64,000 nt of DNA, from contig OZ245718.1 in assembly GCA_965227045.1 (NCBI GenBank), forward strand, positions 248,001 to 312,000. The letters run 5' to 3'. The notes beneath the pieces were generated by a model. That model saw only the letters and a program-made list of their open reading frames with translations, ran no database searches and had not been told where the DNA came from. Source of the DNA: UBA10649 sp965227045 (GTDB taxonomy: Bacteria > Actinomycetota > Actinomycetes > S36-B12). Each line of letters starts with the position of its first letter. The stretch's first letter is position 1. Made by a program: the position numbers and the translations under genes. This document shows, piece by piece, positions 9,014 through 17,198 of the stretch.

Positions 9014-10377
9014 GCGGAGTGAGCCTCGAGCCCCTGCTCGAGGATGGTGAGCGCCTCCTCAAGCAGCGGCATCGGCATCGTCAGGGGCGGCAGGAAGCGA
9101 ATGACGTTGCCGTAGGTGCCGGTGGTCAGCGTGATGACGCCGTGGGTGTGGAACCAGGTGTTCAGGGTGGCCGCGAGCGCAGCGTCGGGGTCGAGGGTTC
9201 CCGGGGTGACCAGCTCGATGGCGATCATGGCGCCGCGGCCGCGGACGTCTCCGATCGCGGGGAAGCGCTCGGCCATCGACCGCAGTCGGGGCACCATGAC
9301 GGCTTCGATCGCCTTGGCGGCAGCGTTGGCATTGGTGGATTCCATCCAGTCGATGGCACCCAGTGCTGCTGCACAGGCGACCGGATTGCCCCCGTAGGTT
9401 CCCCCGAGCCCGCCGACGTGGACGGCATCCATGATCTCCGCGCGTCCGGTGACTCCGGCGAGCGGAAGGCCGCCGGCGATTCCCTTCGCGGTGGTGATCA
9501 GGTCGGGCACGACTCCCTCGTAGTCGCACGCGAACCAGTCGCCGGTGCGGCAGAAGCCGGTCTGGATCTCGTCGGCAACGAACACGATCCCGTTGTCGGT
9601 GGCGAACTGCGCCATCGCCGCGAGGTAGCCGTCGCCCGGCACGATGAACCCGCCCTCGCCCTGGATCGGCTCGATGATGATGGCCGCAACGTTGCCTGCG
9701 CCGATCTCCTTCTCGATTCGGGTGGTGGCGATCTTGGCCATGTCGGGACCCTTGAGCCCGCGGTCGCGGTACGGGTAGGAGGTGGGCACCCGGTAGACCT
9801 CGGGGGCGAATGGGCCGAAGGAGTGCTTGTAGGGCATGTTCTTCGCGGTCAGGGCCATCGTGAGGTTCGTGCGCCCGTGATATCCGTGCTCGACGACGAC
9901 AACCGCCTGGCGCTTGGTGTAGGCGCGGGCGATCTTCACCGCGTTCTCCACTGCCTCCGCGCCGGTACTGAACAACGCGGAGCGCTTCTCGTGATCACCG
10001 GGCGTGAGCCGGTTCAAGGCTTCGCACACTTCCACGTAGCCCGAGTACGGAGTGACCATGAAGCAGGTGTGCGTGAATGCTGCGACCTGCTCCTGCACTC
10101 GTGCGGCCACTTCAGGGTTCGCGTTGCCCGCGGTCGTCACGGCGATACCTGAGCCCATGTCGATCAGCGAGTTGCCGTCGACATCGACCAGGACGCCACC
10201 ACCGGCGCGCACCGCGTACACCGGCAGCATCGTGCCGATTCCGGCTGACACCGCGTTCACCTTGCGCGCGTGCAGCGCCAGCGAGAGTGGTCCGGGAATA
10301 CTCGTCACGAGGCGCCGCTCCTGGGGCAGGTCGTCGAGGTTGGCATCAGCATTCGACGTGGCGTCCGTCACGGTCAT
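9010..10377 (-). CDS. gabT: 4-aminobutyrate aminotransferase
   Basis: Class-III PLP-dependent aminotransferase, 455 residues, matching GABA transaminase: converts GABA and 2-oxoglutarate to succinate semialdehyde and glutamate in the cytoplasm. The PLP lysine is Lys298 in TTAKGIAGGLP; Asp269-Glu270 lie in the VADEIQTGFCRTG segment and STGAEAVENAVKIAR binds the cofactor phosphate. The ATG is preceded by GGAGG. It is first in a two-gene minus-strand unit with the small secreted protein. Its presence beside the pot importer and ureohydrolase suggests breakdown of putrescine-derived GABA; no succinate-semialdehyde dehydrogenase is seen here. Confidence 0.9.
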   Translation of the reverse strand: MTVTDATSNADANLDDLPQERRLVTSIPGPLSLALHARKVNAVSAGIGTMLPVYAVRAGGGVLVDVDGNSLIDMGSGIAVTTAGNANPEVAARVQEQVAAFTHTCFMVTPYSGYVEVCEALNRLTPGDHEKRSALFSTGAEAVENAVKIARAYTKRQAVVVVEHGYHGRTNLTMALTAKNMPYKHSFGPFAPEVYRVPTSYPYRDRGLKGPDMAKIATTRIEKEIGAGNVAAIIIEPIQGEGGFIVPGDGYLAAMAQFATDNGIVFVADEIQTGFCRTGDWFACDYEGVVPDLITTAKGIAGGLPLAGVTGRAEIMDAVHVGGLGGTYGGNPVACAAALGAIDWMESTNANAAAKAIEAVMVPRLRSMAERFPAIGDVRGRGAMIAIELVTPGTLDPDAALAATLNTWFHTHGVITLTTGTYGNVIRFLPPLTMPMPLLEEALTILEQGLEAHSA

Positions 10378-10401
10378 GGCTCCTCCATCGGGTCGCTGCC
10401 G

Positions 10402-10407
10402 AGCCTA
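10402..10407 (-). promoter_or_regulatory. Putative -10 of gabT (TAGGCT)
   Basis: On the minus strand TAGGCT lies 24 bp upstream of the gabT ATG, which also has a GGAGG ribosome-binding site. The divergent dxr promoter is about 65 bp away. Confidence 0.35.
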
Positions 10408-10472
10408 GGGGGAGCGCCCCCGACCGCGTCTAGTCCACCCTCTCGGCCGGGGGATGAGTTCGCGCGAGCGGT

Positions 10473-10478
10473 TACTCT
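10473..10478 (+). promoter_or_regulatory. -10 of leaderless dxr (TACTCT)
   Basis: TACTCT ends 7 nt before the GTG at 10486 and no Shine-Dalgarno sequence intervenes. This supports the GTG over possible upstream in-frame starts. Confidence 0.5.
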
Positions 10479-10485
10479 GGTCGAC

Positions 10486-11739
10486 GTGGCGGAGCCGAGG
10501 CGGATCGTGGTGCTGGGAAGCACCGGTTCCATCGGCACGCAGGCTCTCGACGTCGCCGCCCGCAATCCCGAGGACTTCCGCGTGGTTGCGCTGTCGGCCG
10601 GTGGCTCGGACATGCGGCTCCTGGCCCGTCAGGCCCTCGATTTCGAGGTCGAGATCATCGCCGTCGCGCGACCGACCGCGGTGGCCGACCTGCAGCTGGC
10701 GATCTACGCAGAGGCGGCGGGCCGGGGCTACGCGCAGGGTCACTTCCCGATCCCTCGCATCATCGCCGGTCCGGACGCGAGCACCGAGATCGCGGCGTGG
10801 GACTGCGACGTCGTCCTCAACGGCCTCGCCGGTGCTGCGGGACTTCGCCCCACTCTCGCGGCCCTTGACGCCGGACGCACTCTCGCGCTGGCCAACAAGG
10901 AGTCGCTGATCATCGGCGGACCGCTGGTCAAGGCCCGTGCCGCGGCAGGCCAGATCGTCCCCGTCGACTCCGAGCACTCCGCCCTTGCCCAGGCGCTGCG
11001 CTCGGGCACTCATGCCGAAGTTCGTCGCCTGCTGTTGACGGCCAGCGGCGGGCCGTTCCGCGGCTGGGATGCCGCAGCGCTCGCTACCGTCACGCTCGAG
11101 CAGGCGCTCGCGCACCCGACGTGGAGCATGGGGCCACTGGTCACCATCAACTCCGCGACCTTGATGAACAAGGGACTGGAGATCATCGAGGCGCACCTGC
11201 TCTTCGACATCCCGTTCGACCGGATCGACGTCGTCGTGCACCCGCAGTCGGTCGTGCACTCGATGGTCGAGTTCGTCGACGGATCCACGATCGCCCAGGC
11301 GAGCCCGCCGGACATGCGCATCCCGATTGCGCTGGGGATGGCCTGGCCGAACCGCGTCGCCGAGGCGGCGCCTGCGTGCGACTGGACGACGGCAACCTCG
11401 TGGGACTTCTTCCCCCTCGACGAGACCGTGTTCCCGGCGGTTCGGCTCGCCCGGGAGGCCGGTTCGGCCGGGGGCACGGCACCCGCCGTGCTCAACGGCG
11501 CGGACGAGTCCTGCGTGGCCGCGTTCATCTCCGGGGACCTGGCCTTCAACCAGATCGTCCCCACCGTGGAGCGCGTCCTGCAGGAGCACCTGTCGGGTGC
11601 CGCGGATGGAGAACCAGGATCGGGCTGGGTCACGGGGAACAACACGACCCTCGAAGACGTCTTTAGTGCTGACGAGTGGGCGCGCAAGCGTGCATCGGCG
11701 ATCATTGGCGGAGTTCAGAAGGAGGCGTCCCGTGCTTGA
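10486..11739 (+). CDS. dxr: 1-deoxy-D-xylulose 5-phosphate reductoisomerase
   Basis: Second enzyme of the MEP isoprenoid pathway, converting DXP to MEP with NADPH and a divalent metal; 417 residues. Visible are the NADPH-binding start RIVVLGSTGSIGTQ, NKESLIIGG, the metal-binding PVDSEHSA segment and MNKGLEIIEAH. The chosen GTG gives the standard N-terminus (AEPRRIVVLGSTG); longer frames upstream lack similarity to the family. It overlaps the start of the next gene by 8 bp. The third gene downstream, ispG, belongs to the same pathway, an arrangement common in bacteria of this group. Confidence 0.94.
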   Translation: MAEPRRIVVLGSTGSIGTQALDVAARNPEDFRVVALSAGGSDMRLLARQALDFEVEIIAVARPTAVADLQLAIYAEAAGRGYAQGHFPIPRIIAGPDASTEIAAWDCDVVLNGLAGAAGLRPTLAALDAGRTLALANKESLIIGGPLVKARAAAGQIVPVDSEHSALAQALRSGTHAEVRRLLLTASGGPFRGWDAAALATVTLEQALAHPTWSMGPLVTINSATLMNKGLEIIEAHLLFDIPFDRIDVVVHPQSVVHSMVEFVDGSTIAQASPPDMRIPIALGMAWPNRVAEAAPACDWTTATSWDFFPLDETVFPAVRLAREAGSAGGTAPAVLNGADESCVAAFISGDLAFNQIVPTVERVLQEHLSGAADGEPGSGWVTGNNTTLEDVFSADEWARKRASAIIGGVQKEASRA

Positions 11740-13045
11740 GCTCATCGGGATCGTGCTGTTCGCGCTGCTCATCGCCGCGTCCATCGCCCTCCACGAGCTC
11801 GGCCACCTGATCCCCGCCAAGAAGTTCGGAGTGAAGGTCACCGAGTACATGATCGGCTTCGGCCCGACGCTCTGGTCGAAGGTCAAGGGCGAGACGCGGT
11901 ACGGGTTCAAGGCCATCCCGCTCGGCGGTTACATCCGCATGGTCGGCATGCTGCCGCCGGGTCCGGACGGCACGTCGCGGTCAATGTCCACCGGTCGGTT
12001 CGGCGCCATGATCAACGACGCCAGGCGCCAGTCCGTCATGGAGATCGAGCCCGGGCAGGAGCAGCGCGCCTTCTACCGTCTGCCGGTGCGCAAGCGCGTC
12101 GTGATCATGCTCGGCGGCCCGTTCATGAACCTGGCCCTGGCTTTCGTGCTCTTCGCGATCGTCCTCGTCGGCATCGGCATCCCCGAGCCGAGCCTGCAGA
12201 TCCGCACTGTGGCTGCGTGCACGCCGGCCTCGGCCGCCGCGGCGACCACTCCGCTCCCGTCGGGCGACTGCCCTACGGGCACCGTTCCCTCGCCAGCCGT
12301 CGTAGCGGGCATCGAGCCAGGCGACACGATCGTTGCGATCAACGGCACCGCGGCCACGGACTGGACCGACACGACCACGTGGATCCGCGCGCATGCGGGA
12401 GCGCAGGCGGTCTTCACCGTCGAGCGCGCGGGCGAGCAACTGGACCTGCCGGTGACCATCGCGACGGCAGAGCGCCCGGTGATCGATGACCAGGGCAACG
12501 CGACCGACGAGGTCGTCACCGCGGGCTACGTCGGCCTAGGCCCGGAGTTCGTCTGGGTCGCTCAGTCGTGGAGCGCCGTGCCCGCCTACATGTGGGACAT
12601 CACCGTGCGGTCGGTCCAGGCGCTCATCACGTTGCCGATCAAGATTTACGACCTGGTCACGGACACGCTCATCGGCGGTGCGGATCGATCCGTCGACAGC
12701 CCGGTCAGCGTCGTGGGCGTGAGTCGGCTGGGCGGGGATATCGCCGCCCTCGACGAGCCGATCGTCGCGAAGGTCGCCACCTTCCTCGGGCTCGCGGCAT
12801 CCTTGAACCTGTTCCTCTTCTTGTTCAACCTGCTGCCGATCCTGCCGCTGGACGGCGGTCACGTGGCGAGCGCGCTCTACGAGGCGATCCGCCGCAAGGT
12901 GGCCCACGTCCGCGGGCGTCCCGACCCTGGCCCCGTCGACACCGCTCGCCTGCTGCCCGTCGCCTACGTGGTGGCCGGGGCGCTGCTGCTCATGGGCGTC
13001 GTCGTGATCTGGGCAGACCTCGTCAAGCCGATCTCCCTCGGCTAG
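11732..13045 (+). CDS. rseP: Site-2 intramembrane zinc protease (RseP/Rip1 type)
   Basis: M50 metalloprotease, 437 residues, expected to cut membrane-bound anti-sigma factors and similar proteins within the membrane. HELGH at residues 21-25 supplies two zinc ligands and the catalytic Glu in the first membrane helix; the C-terminal NLLPILPLDGGH supplies the third ligand. Between them lies one PDZ-type domain containing a Cys- and Pro-rich insert (CTPASAAAATTPLPSGDC). The GTG start has a strong AAGGAGG 6 nt upstream and overlaps the dxr stop. This is the ortholog position of mycobacterial Rip1, between dxr and ispG. Confidence 0.92.
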   Translation: MLELIGIVLFALLIAASIALHELGHLIPAKKFGVKVTEYMIGFGPTLWSKVKGETRYGFKAIPLGGYIRMVGMLPPGPDGTSRSMSTGRFGAMINDARRQSVMEIEPGQEQRAFYRLPVRKRVVIMLGGPFMNLALAFVLFAIVLVGIGIPEPSLQIRTVAACTPASAAAATTPLPSGDCPTGTVPSPAVVAGIEPGDTIVAINGTAATDWTDTTTWIRAHAGAQAVFTVERAGEQLDLPVTIATAERPVIDDQGNATDEVVTAGYVGLGPEFVWVAQSWSAVPAYMWDITVRSVQALITLPIKIYDLVTDTLIGGADRSVDSPVSVVGVSRLGGDIAALDEPIVAKVATFLGLAASLNLFLFLFNLLPILPLDGGHVASALYEAIRRKVAHVRGRPDPGPVDTARLLPVAYVVAGALLLMGVVVIWADLVKPISLG

Positions 13046-13074
13046 TTGCGGTCGTCGGGTCGGCCCTGGCGGGT

Positions 13075-13080
13075 CATAAT
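13075..13080 (+). promoter_or_regulatory. -10 of leaderless ispG (CATAAT)
   Basis: CATAAT, close to the ideal TATAAT, ends 6 nt before the GTG at 13087. There is no ribosome-binding site. Confidence 0.55.
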
Positions 13081-13086
13081 GGGGCA

Positions 13087-14244
13087 GTGACGATCAACCT
13101 CGGCTTGCCGTCCGCGCCTCCTCCGGTCGTGTCCCCGCGACGCAAGTCCCGCCAGATCATCCTGCGACACCCGCACCACCCCGTGGCCGTCGGCGGTGAT
13201 GCCCCGATCAGCGTGCAGTCGATGTGCACGACGCTCACGTCCGACGTCAACGCCACGCTGCAGCAGATCGCCGAGCTCACCGCGTCCGGCTGCCAGGTGG
13301 TCCGTGTCGCCGTGCCGAGCCAGGACGATGCCGACGCTCTTGCCGCCATTGCCCGCAAGAGCGACATCCCGGTGATCGCCGACATCCACTTCCAGCCGAA
13401 GTACGTCTTCGCGGCGATCGACGCCGGATGCGCGGGTGTGCGGGTCAACCCGGGCAATATCCGGCAGTTCGACGACAAGGTCGGCGAGATCGCCCGGGCC
13501 GCCAAGGACACGGGCACCCCGATCCGCATCGGCGTCAACGCGGGCTCGCTGGATCCGCGACTCCTGCAGAAGTACGGGAAGGCGACTCCCGAGGCGCTGG
13601 CCGAGTCCGCGCTGTGGGAGGCGTCGCTGTTCGAGGAGCACGACTTCCGCGACATCAAGATCTCGGTCAAGCACAACGACCCCGTCATCATGATGCAGGC
13701 GTACATGCTGCTCGCCGAGCGCTGCGACTATCCGCTGCACCTGGGAGTCACTGAGGCCGGGCCGACTTTCCAGGGCACCATCAAGTCGGCCGTCGCCTTC
13801 GGCGGGCTGCTCAGCCGGGGCATCGGCGACACCATCCGCGTGTCGCTGTCGGCGCCTCCCGTCGAGGAGGTCAAGGTCGGCAATCAGATCCTGGAGTCCC
13901 TCAACCTTCGTCAGCGTGGGCTGGAGATCGTGTCGTGCCCGTCGTGCGGACGCGCGCAGGTAGACGTCTACACGCTGGCCGAGCAGGTCACCGCCGGCCT
14001 GGAGGGCCTTGAGGTCCCGCTGCGCGTCGCGGTGATGGGCTGCGTCGTCAACGGTCCCGGCGAGGCCCGCGAGGCCGACCTCGGCGTCGCGTCCGGAAAC
14101 GGCAAGGGCCAGATCTTCGTCAAGGGCGTCGTGATCAAGACCGTGCCCGAGTCGCAGATCGTCGAGACCTTGATCGAGGAGGCACTCAAGCTCGCCGAGT
14201 CCATGGGCGAGGTCGAGGGCAGCCCCGTCGTCACGACGTCCTGA
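13087..14244 (+). CDS. ispG: 4-hydroxy-3-methylbut-2-enyl diphosphate synthase (flavodoxin)
   Basis: Penultimate enzyme of the MEP pathway, an iron-sulfur enzyme converting MEcPP to HMBPP; 385 residues. The N-terminal TIM-barrel part is recognised by PISVQSMCTT and GVRVNPGNIR, and the C-terminal cluster domain by CPSCGRAQ and GCVVNGPGEA, whose three cysteines and the final Glu bind the [4Fe-4S] cluster. GTG at 13087 is chosen because an excellent -10 hexamer ends 6 nt upstream, implying a leaderless mRNA separate from the dxr-rseP transcript. Confidence 0.94.
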   Translation: MTINLGLPSAPPPVVSPRRKSRQIILRHPHHPVAVGGDAPISVQSMCTTLTSDVNATLQQIAELTASGCQVVRVAVPSQDDADALAAIARKSDIPVIADIHFQPKYVFAAIDAGCAGVRVNPGNIRQFDDKVGEIARAAKDTGTPIRIGVNAGSLDPRLLQKYGKATPEALAESALWEASLFEEHDFRDIKISVKHNDPVIMMQAYMLLAERCDYPLHLGVTEAGPTFQGTIKSAVAFGGLLSRGIGDTIRVSLSAPPVEEVKVGNQILESLNLRQRGLEIVSCPSCGRAQVDVYTLAEQVTAGLEGLEVPLRVAVMGCVVNGPGEAREADLGVASGNGKGQIFVKGVVIKTVPESQIVETLIEEALKLAESMGEVEGSPVVTTS

Positions 14245-14254
14245 CTGCCACAGA

Positions 14255-15106
14255 ATGACGATCTCCGAGGTGGTGGGGTCGGTACGACCGATCACCGCGC
14301 GCGACACCGCGGCGGTGGCCGCACTCCTGGCAACAGACCCGGTTGCGCATTGCTTCGTCGCATCGCGCGTGCGCATCGCTGGCGCAGACCCCTGGCGCCT
14401 GGGCGGAGACCTGCTCGGCTACTTCGATGACTCCGGGCTTCGCTCTCTCGTCTACCTCGGCGCGAACCTTGTGCCCGTCTGCACGACGCCCGCCTCGCGG
14501 GCGGCGTTCGCCGATCGCCTGCGCCCGCGCGGACGCAGGTGCTCTTCACTCGTCGGGCCGGCGGAGGAAGTGCTCGACCTGTGGCGACTTCTTGAGCCGT
14601 CGTGGGGGCCGGCACGCGACGTGCGTTCCGCGCAGCCGCTGATGTTCATCGACGGCGAACCCCTGGTGGAGCCCGATCCGCTGGTGCGGCTGTCGAGCGC
14701 GGCCGACTTGGATGTTCTCGTTCCCGCATGCATCGCGATGTTCACCGTGGAGGTCGGCGTCTCGCCGACTGTCGGCGGCGCGGGCTACGCGTACCGCACG
14801 CGCATCGCCGAGATCGTCGACGAGGGGCGCTCGTTCGTGCGCATCGATGATGACGTGGTGGTGTTCAAGGCTGAGGTAGGCGCCGTCAGCAGCGGGGTCT
14901 GCCAGATTCAGGGTGTCTGGGTCGACCCGCAGCATCGCGGCCGGGGCATCTCCGAGCGCGGCATGGCCGCTGTCGTGCTCGAGGCCCGGGCGCGCATCGC
15001 CGATGGCATCTCGCTGTACGTCAACGACTACAACACTGCCGCTCGCAAGGCGTATCGCGCGGTCGGGTTCCGCGAGGTTGGCACCTTCGCTACCGTGCTC
15101 TTCTAA
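14255..15106 (+). CDS. GNAT acetyltransferase with N-terminal DUF4081-like domain
   Basis: 283 residues. The C-terminal half is a GNAT fold: VWVDPQHRGRGISERGMAAV (acetyl-CoA pyrophosphate loop, near residues 221-240) and YVNDYNTAARKAYRAVGF. The N-terminal half looks like the DUF4081 domain that is paired with GNAT in actinobacterial proteins found just after ispG. Acceptor substrate is unknown. It starts 10 bp after ispG, so it is probably in the same transcript. Confidence 0.85.
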   Translation: MTISEVVGSVRPITARDTAAVAALLATDPVAHCFVASRVRIAGADPWRLGGDLLGYFDDSGLRSLVYLGANLVPVCTTPASRAAFADRLRPRGRRCSSLVGPAEEVLDLWRLLEPSWGPARDVRSAQPLMFIDGEPLVEPDPLVRLSSAADLDVLVPACIAMFTVEVGVSPTVGGAGYAYRTRIAEIVDEGRSFVRIDDDVVVFKAEVGAVSSGVCQIQGVWVDPQHRGRGISERGMAAVVLEARARIADGISLYVNDYNTAARKAYRAVGFREVGTFATVLF

Positions 15107-15122
15107 TACGGGGGAGGACACG

Positions 15123-17198
15123 TTGGCAGTTGTTGCTCTGCCGGGACAGCCATTCCCCCTCGGTGTGACCCTGACCCCGACCGGCGCCAATGTCGCGCTG
15201 GCCACACGCACGGCAGAAGCCGTGACACTGTGCCTCATCGATGCAGAGGGCGCCGAGACGCGGGTACCGCTGACTGAGCAGGACGCGGGCGTGTGGCACG
15301 GGCTGGTTCCTGGTATTCGCGCCGGCCAGCGCTACGGCTTCCGCGTCGATGGACCCTTCGACCCTGCGCGTGGTCTGCGCTTCGACGCCAAACGCCTGCT
15401 CGTCGACCCGTACGCACGTGCGATCGCTGCGGACACGACTGAGAACTACAGCCACGTCGGGCTGGTCGTCGACGAGTCGTTCGACTGGGGCGACGATCGC
15501 GCGCCGATGACGCCATACGCCGACACCGTGATCTACGAGACGCACGTCAAGGGCTTCACGCAGTTGCATCCCGACGTACCGGTGGACCTGCGCGGGACCT
15601 ACGAGGGACTCGGGCATCCGGCCGCACTGCAGCACCTCGTCGACCTGGGCGTGACCGCAGTCGAGTTGCTGCCGGTGCACGAGAGCCTGACCGAGCCGTC
15701 GGTCGCGGCCCACGGCCTGACGAACTACTGGGGCTACAACACGCTCGGCTTCTTCGCCCCGCAGTCCTCGTACTCCGCGGAGGTGCGCGCGCAGCGGCCG
15801 GGAGGGCAGGTCGCGGAGTTCAAGCAGATGGTCACGGCCATTCACGCCGCCGGACTCGAGGTGATCCTCGACGTCGTGTTCAACCACACGGCGGAGGGCC
15901 CCGCGACCGGCCCGACCATGTCGTTCCGCGGGATCGACAACCCGGCGTACTACCGCCTCGATCCGAACGATCTGTCGCAGTACATCGACACGACCGGATG
16001 CGGCAACTCGCTCAACGCCGGTGACGAGACGGCGCTGCGGCTGATCATGGACTCGCTGCGGTACTGGGTTCAGCAGATGCACGTCGACGGCTTCCGCTTC
16101 GACCTCGCCCCGACCCTCGCGCGCGAAGACGGAGCCTTCGAGAAGTCGGCGTCCTTCTTCGACCTGGTCGCGCAGGATCCGGTGATCTCCCGCGTCAAGC
16201 TGATCGCCGAGCCGTGGGACGTCGGCCAGGGCGACTCGTACGACATCGGCCGCTTCCCGCCGCTGTGGAGCGAGTGGAACGGGTCGTACCGCGACACGGT
16301 GCGCGACTTCTGGCGCAGCAAGCCCGGACTGATCTCGACGCTTGCGACACGGATCACCGGCTCGGAGGACCTGTACGGCACGGACTCGAGGCGGCCCACG
16401 GCATCGGTGAACTTCGTGACGGTGCACGACGGATTCACGCTTCGCGATCTTGTCTCATACGACCACAAGCACAACGAGGCCAACCGCGAGGGCAATCGCG
16501 ACGGGACGTCGGACAACCGTTCGTGGAACTGCGGGGTGGAGGGCGAGACCGACGACGCGGAGATCATCGCTCTGCGCGAACGCCAGCGGCGCGCGATGCT
16601 CACCACCTTGCTGACGTCGTTCGGCATACCGATGCTGCTCGGCGGCGACGAGTTCGGGCGCACGCAGCAGGGCAACAACAACGCCTACTGTCAGGATTCG
16701 CCGATCTCGTGGATCGACTGGACCGATGTCGATGCGGAGCTGCTGGCGTTCACGCAACGACTCGTGCGACTGAGGCGCGAGCACCCGGTGCTGCGCCGGA
16801 CTCGGTTCCTCCGGGGGCCGCAGGCGGTCGACATCGAGTGGTACACGCCCTCGGGTGATGCGATGGGACCGGATGACTGGTCGAACCCGGACGCGCGATC
16901 GCTGGTCGTGTATCTCGACGGCACAGACTCCCCGGACATCGCACTCGACGGCACGCTGATGCCCGACGAGGACATGCTGCTGATGGTCAACGCGTGGTGG
17001 GAGCCGCTGCAGATGCGAGTGCCCGGCGCGATCATGCCGTCGACGTGGACCTGTGTCCTCGACTCGTTCGACGCCTCGGTCGGGCTGAGGCCAGCGCCGT
17101 CGATCGGACCGGGCGAGTACGTCACCGTCGGCCCGCGGTCCGTCATGATCCTGTGCGGCTCGCGGGTGGGAGCACCAGATGCGGAAGAGGGTCAATGA
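15123..17198 (+). CDS. glgX: Glycogen debranching enzyme (GlgX, GH13 isoamylase type)
   Basis: Alpha-1,6-glucosidase acting on branched alpha-glucans, 691 residues. An N-terminal CBM48-like domain (about 1-110) is followed by the GH13 barrel. Catalytic residues read as Asp327 (VDGFRFDLA), Glu363 (LIAEPWD) and Asp436 (TVHDGF); NYWGYNTLGFFAP and the long HNEANREGNRDG segment are typical of GlgX/TreX. The TTG start is preferred because GGGGAGG ends 5 nt upstream and the protein begins just before the CBM48 fold. It overlaps the next glycosidase gene by an ATGA junction. Confidence 0.92.
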   Translation: MAVVALPGQPFPLGVTLTPTGANVALATRTAEAVTLCLIDAEGAETRVPLTEQDAGVWHGLVPGIRAGQRYGFRVDGPFDPARGLRFDAKRLLVDPYARAIAADTTENYSHVGLVVDESFDWGDDRAPMTPYADTVIYETHVKGFTQLHPDVPVDLRGTYEGLGHPAALQHLVDLGVTAVELLPVHESLTEPSVAAHGLTNYWGYNTLGFFAPQSSYSAEVRAQRPGGQVAEFKQMVTAIHAAGLEVILDVVFNHTAEGPATGPTMSFRGIDNPAYYRLDPNDLSQYIDTTGCGNSLNAGDETALRLIMDSLRYWVQQMHVDGFRFDLAPTLAREDGAFEKSASFFDLVAQDPVISRVKLIAEPWDVGQGDSYDIGRFPPLWSEWNGSYRDTVRDFWRSKPGLISTLATRITGSEDLYGTDSRRPTASVNFVTVHDGFTLRDLVSYDHKHNEANREGNRDGTSDNRSWNCGVEGETDDAEIIALRERQRRAMLTTLLTSFGIPMLLGGDEFGRTQQGNNNAYCQDSPISWIDWTDVDAELLAFTQRLVRLRREHPVLRRTRFLRGPQAVDIEWYTPSGDAMGPDDWSNPDARSLVVYLDGTDSPDIALDGTLMPDEDMLLMVNAWWEPLQMRVPGAIMPSTWTCVLDSFDASVGLRPAPSIGPGEYVTVGPRSVMILCGSRVGAPDAEEGQ

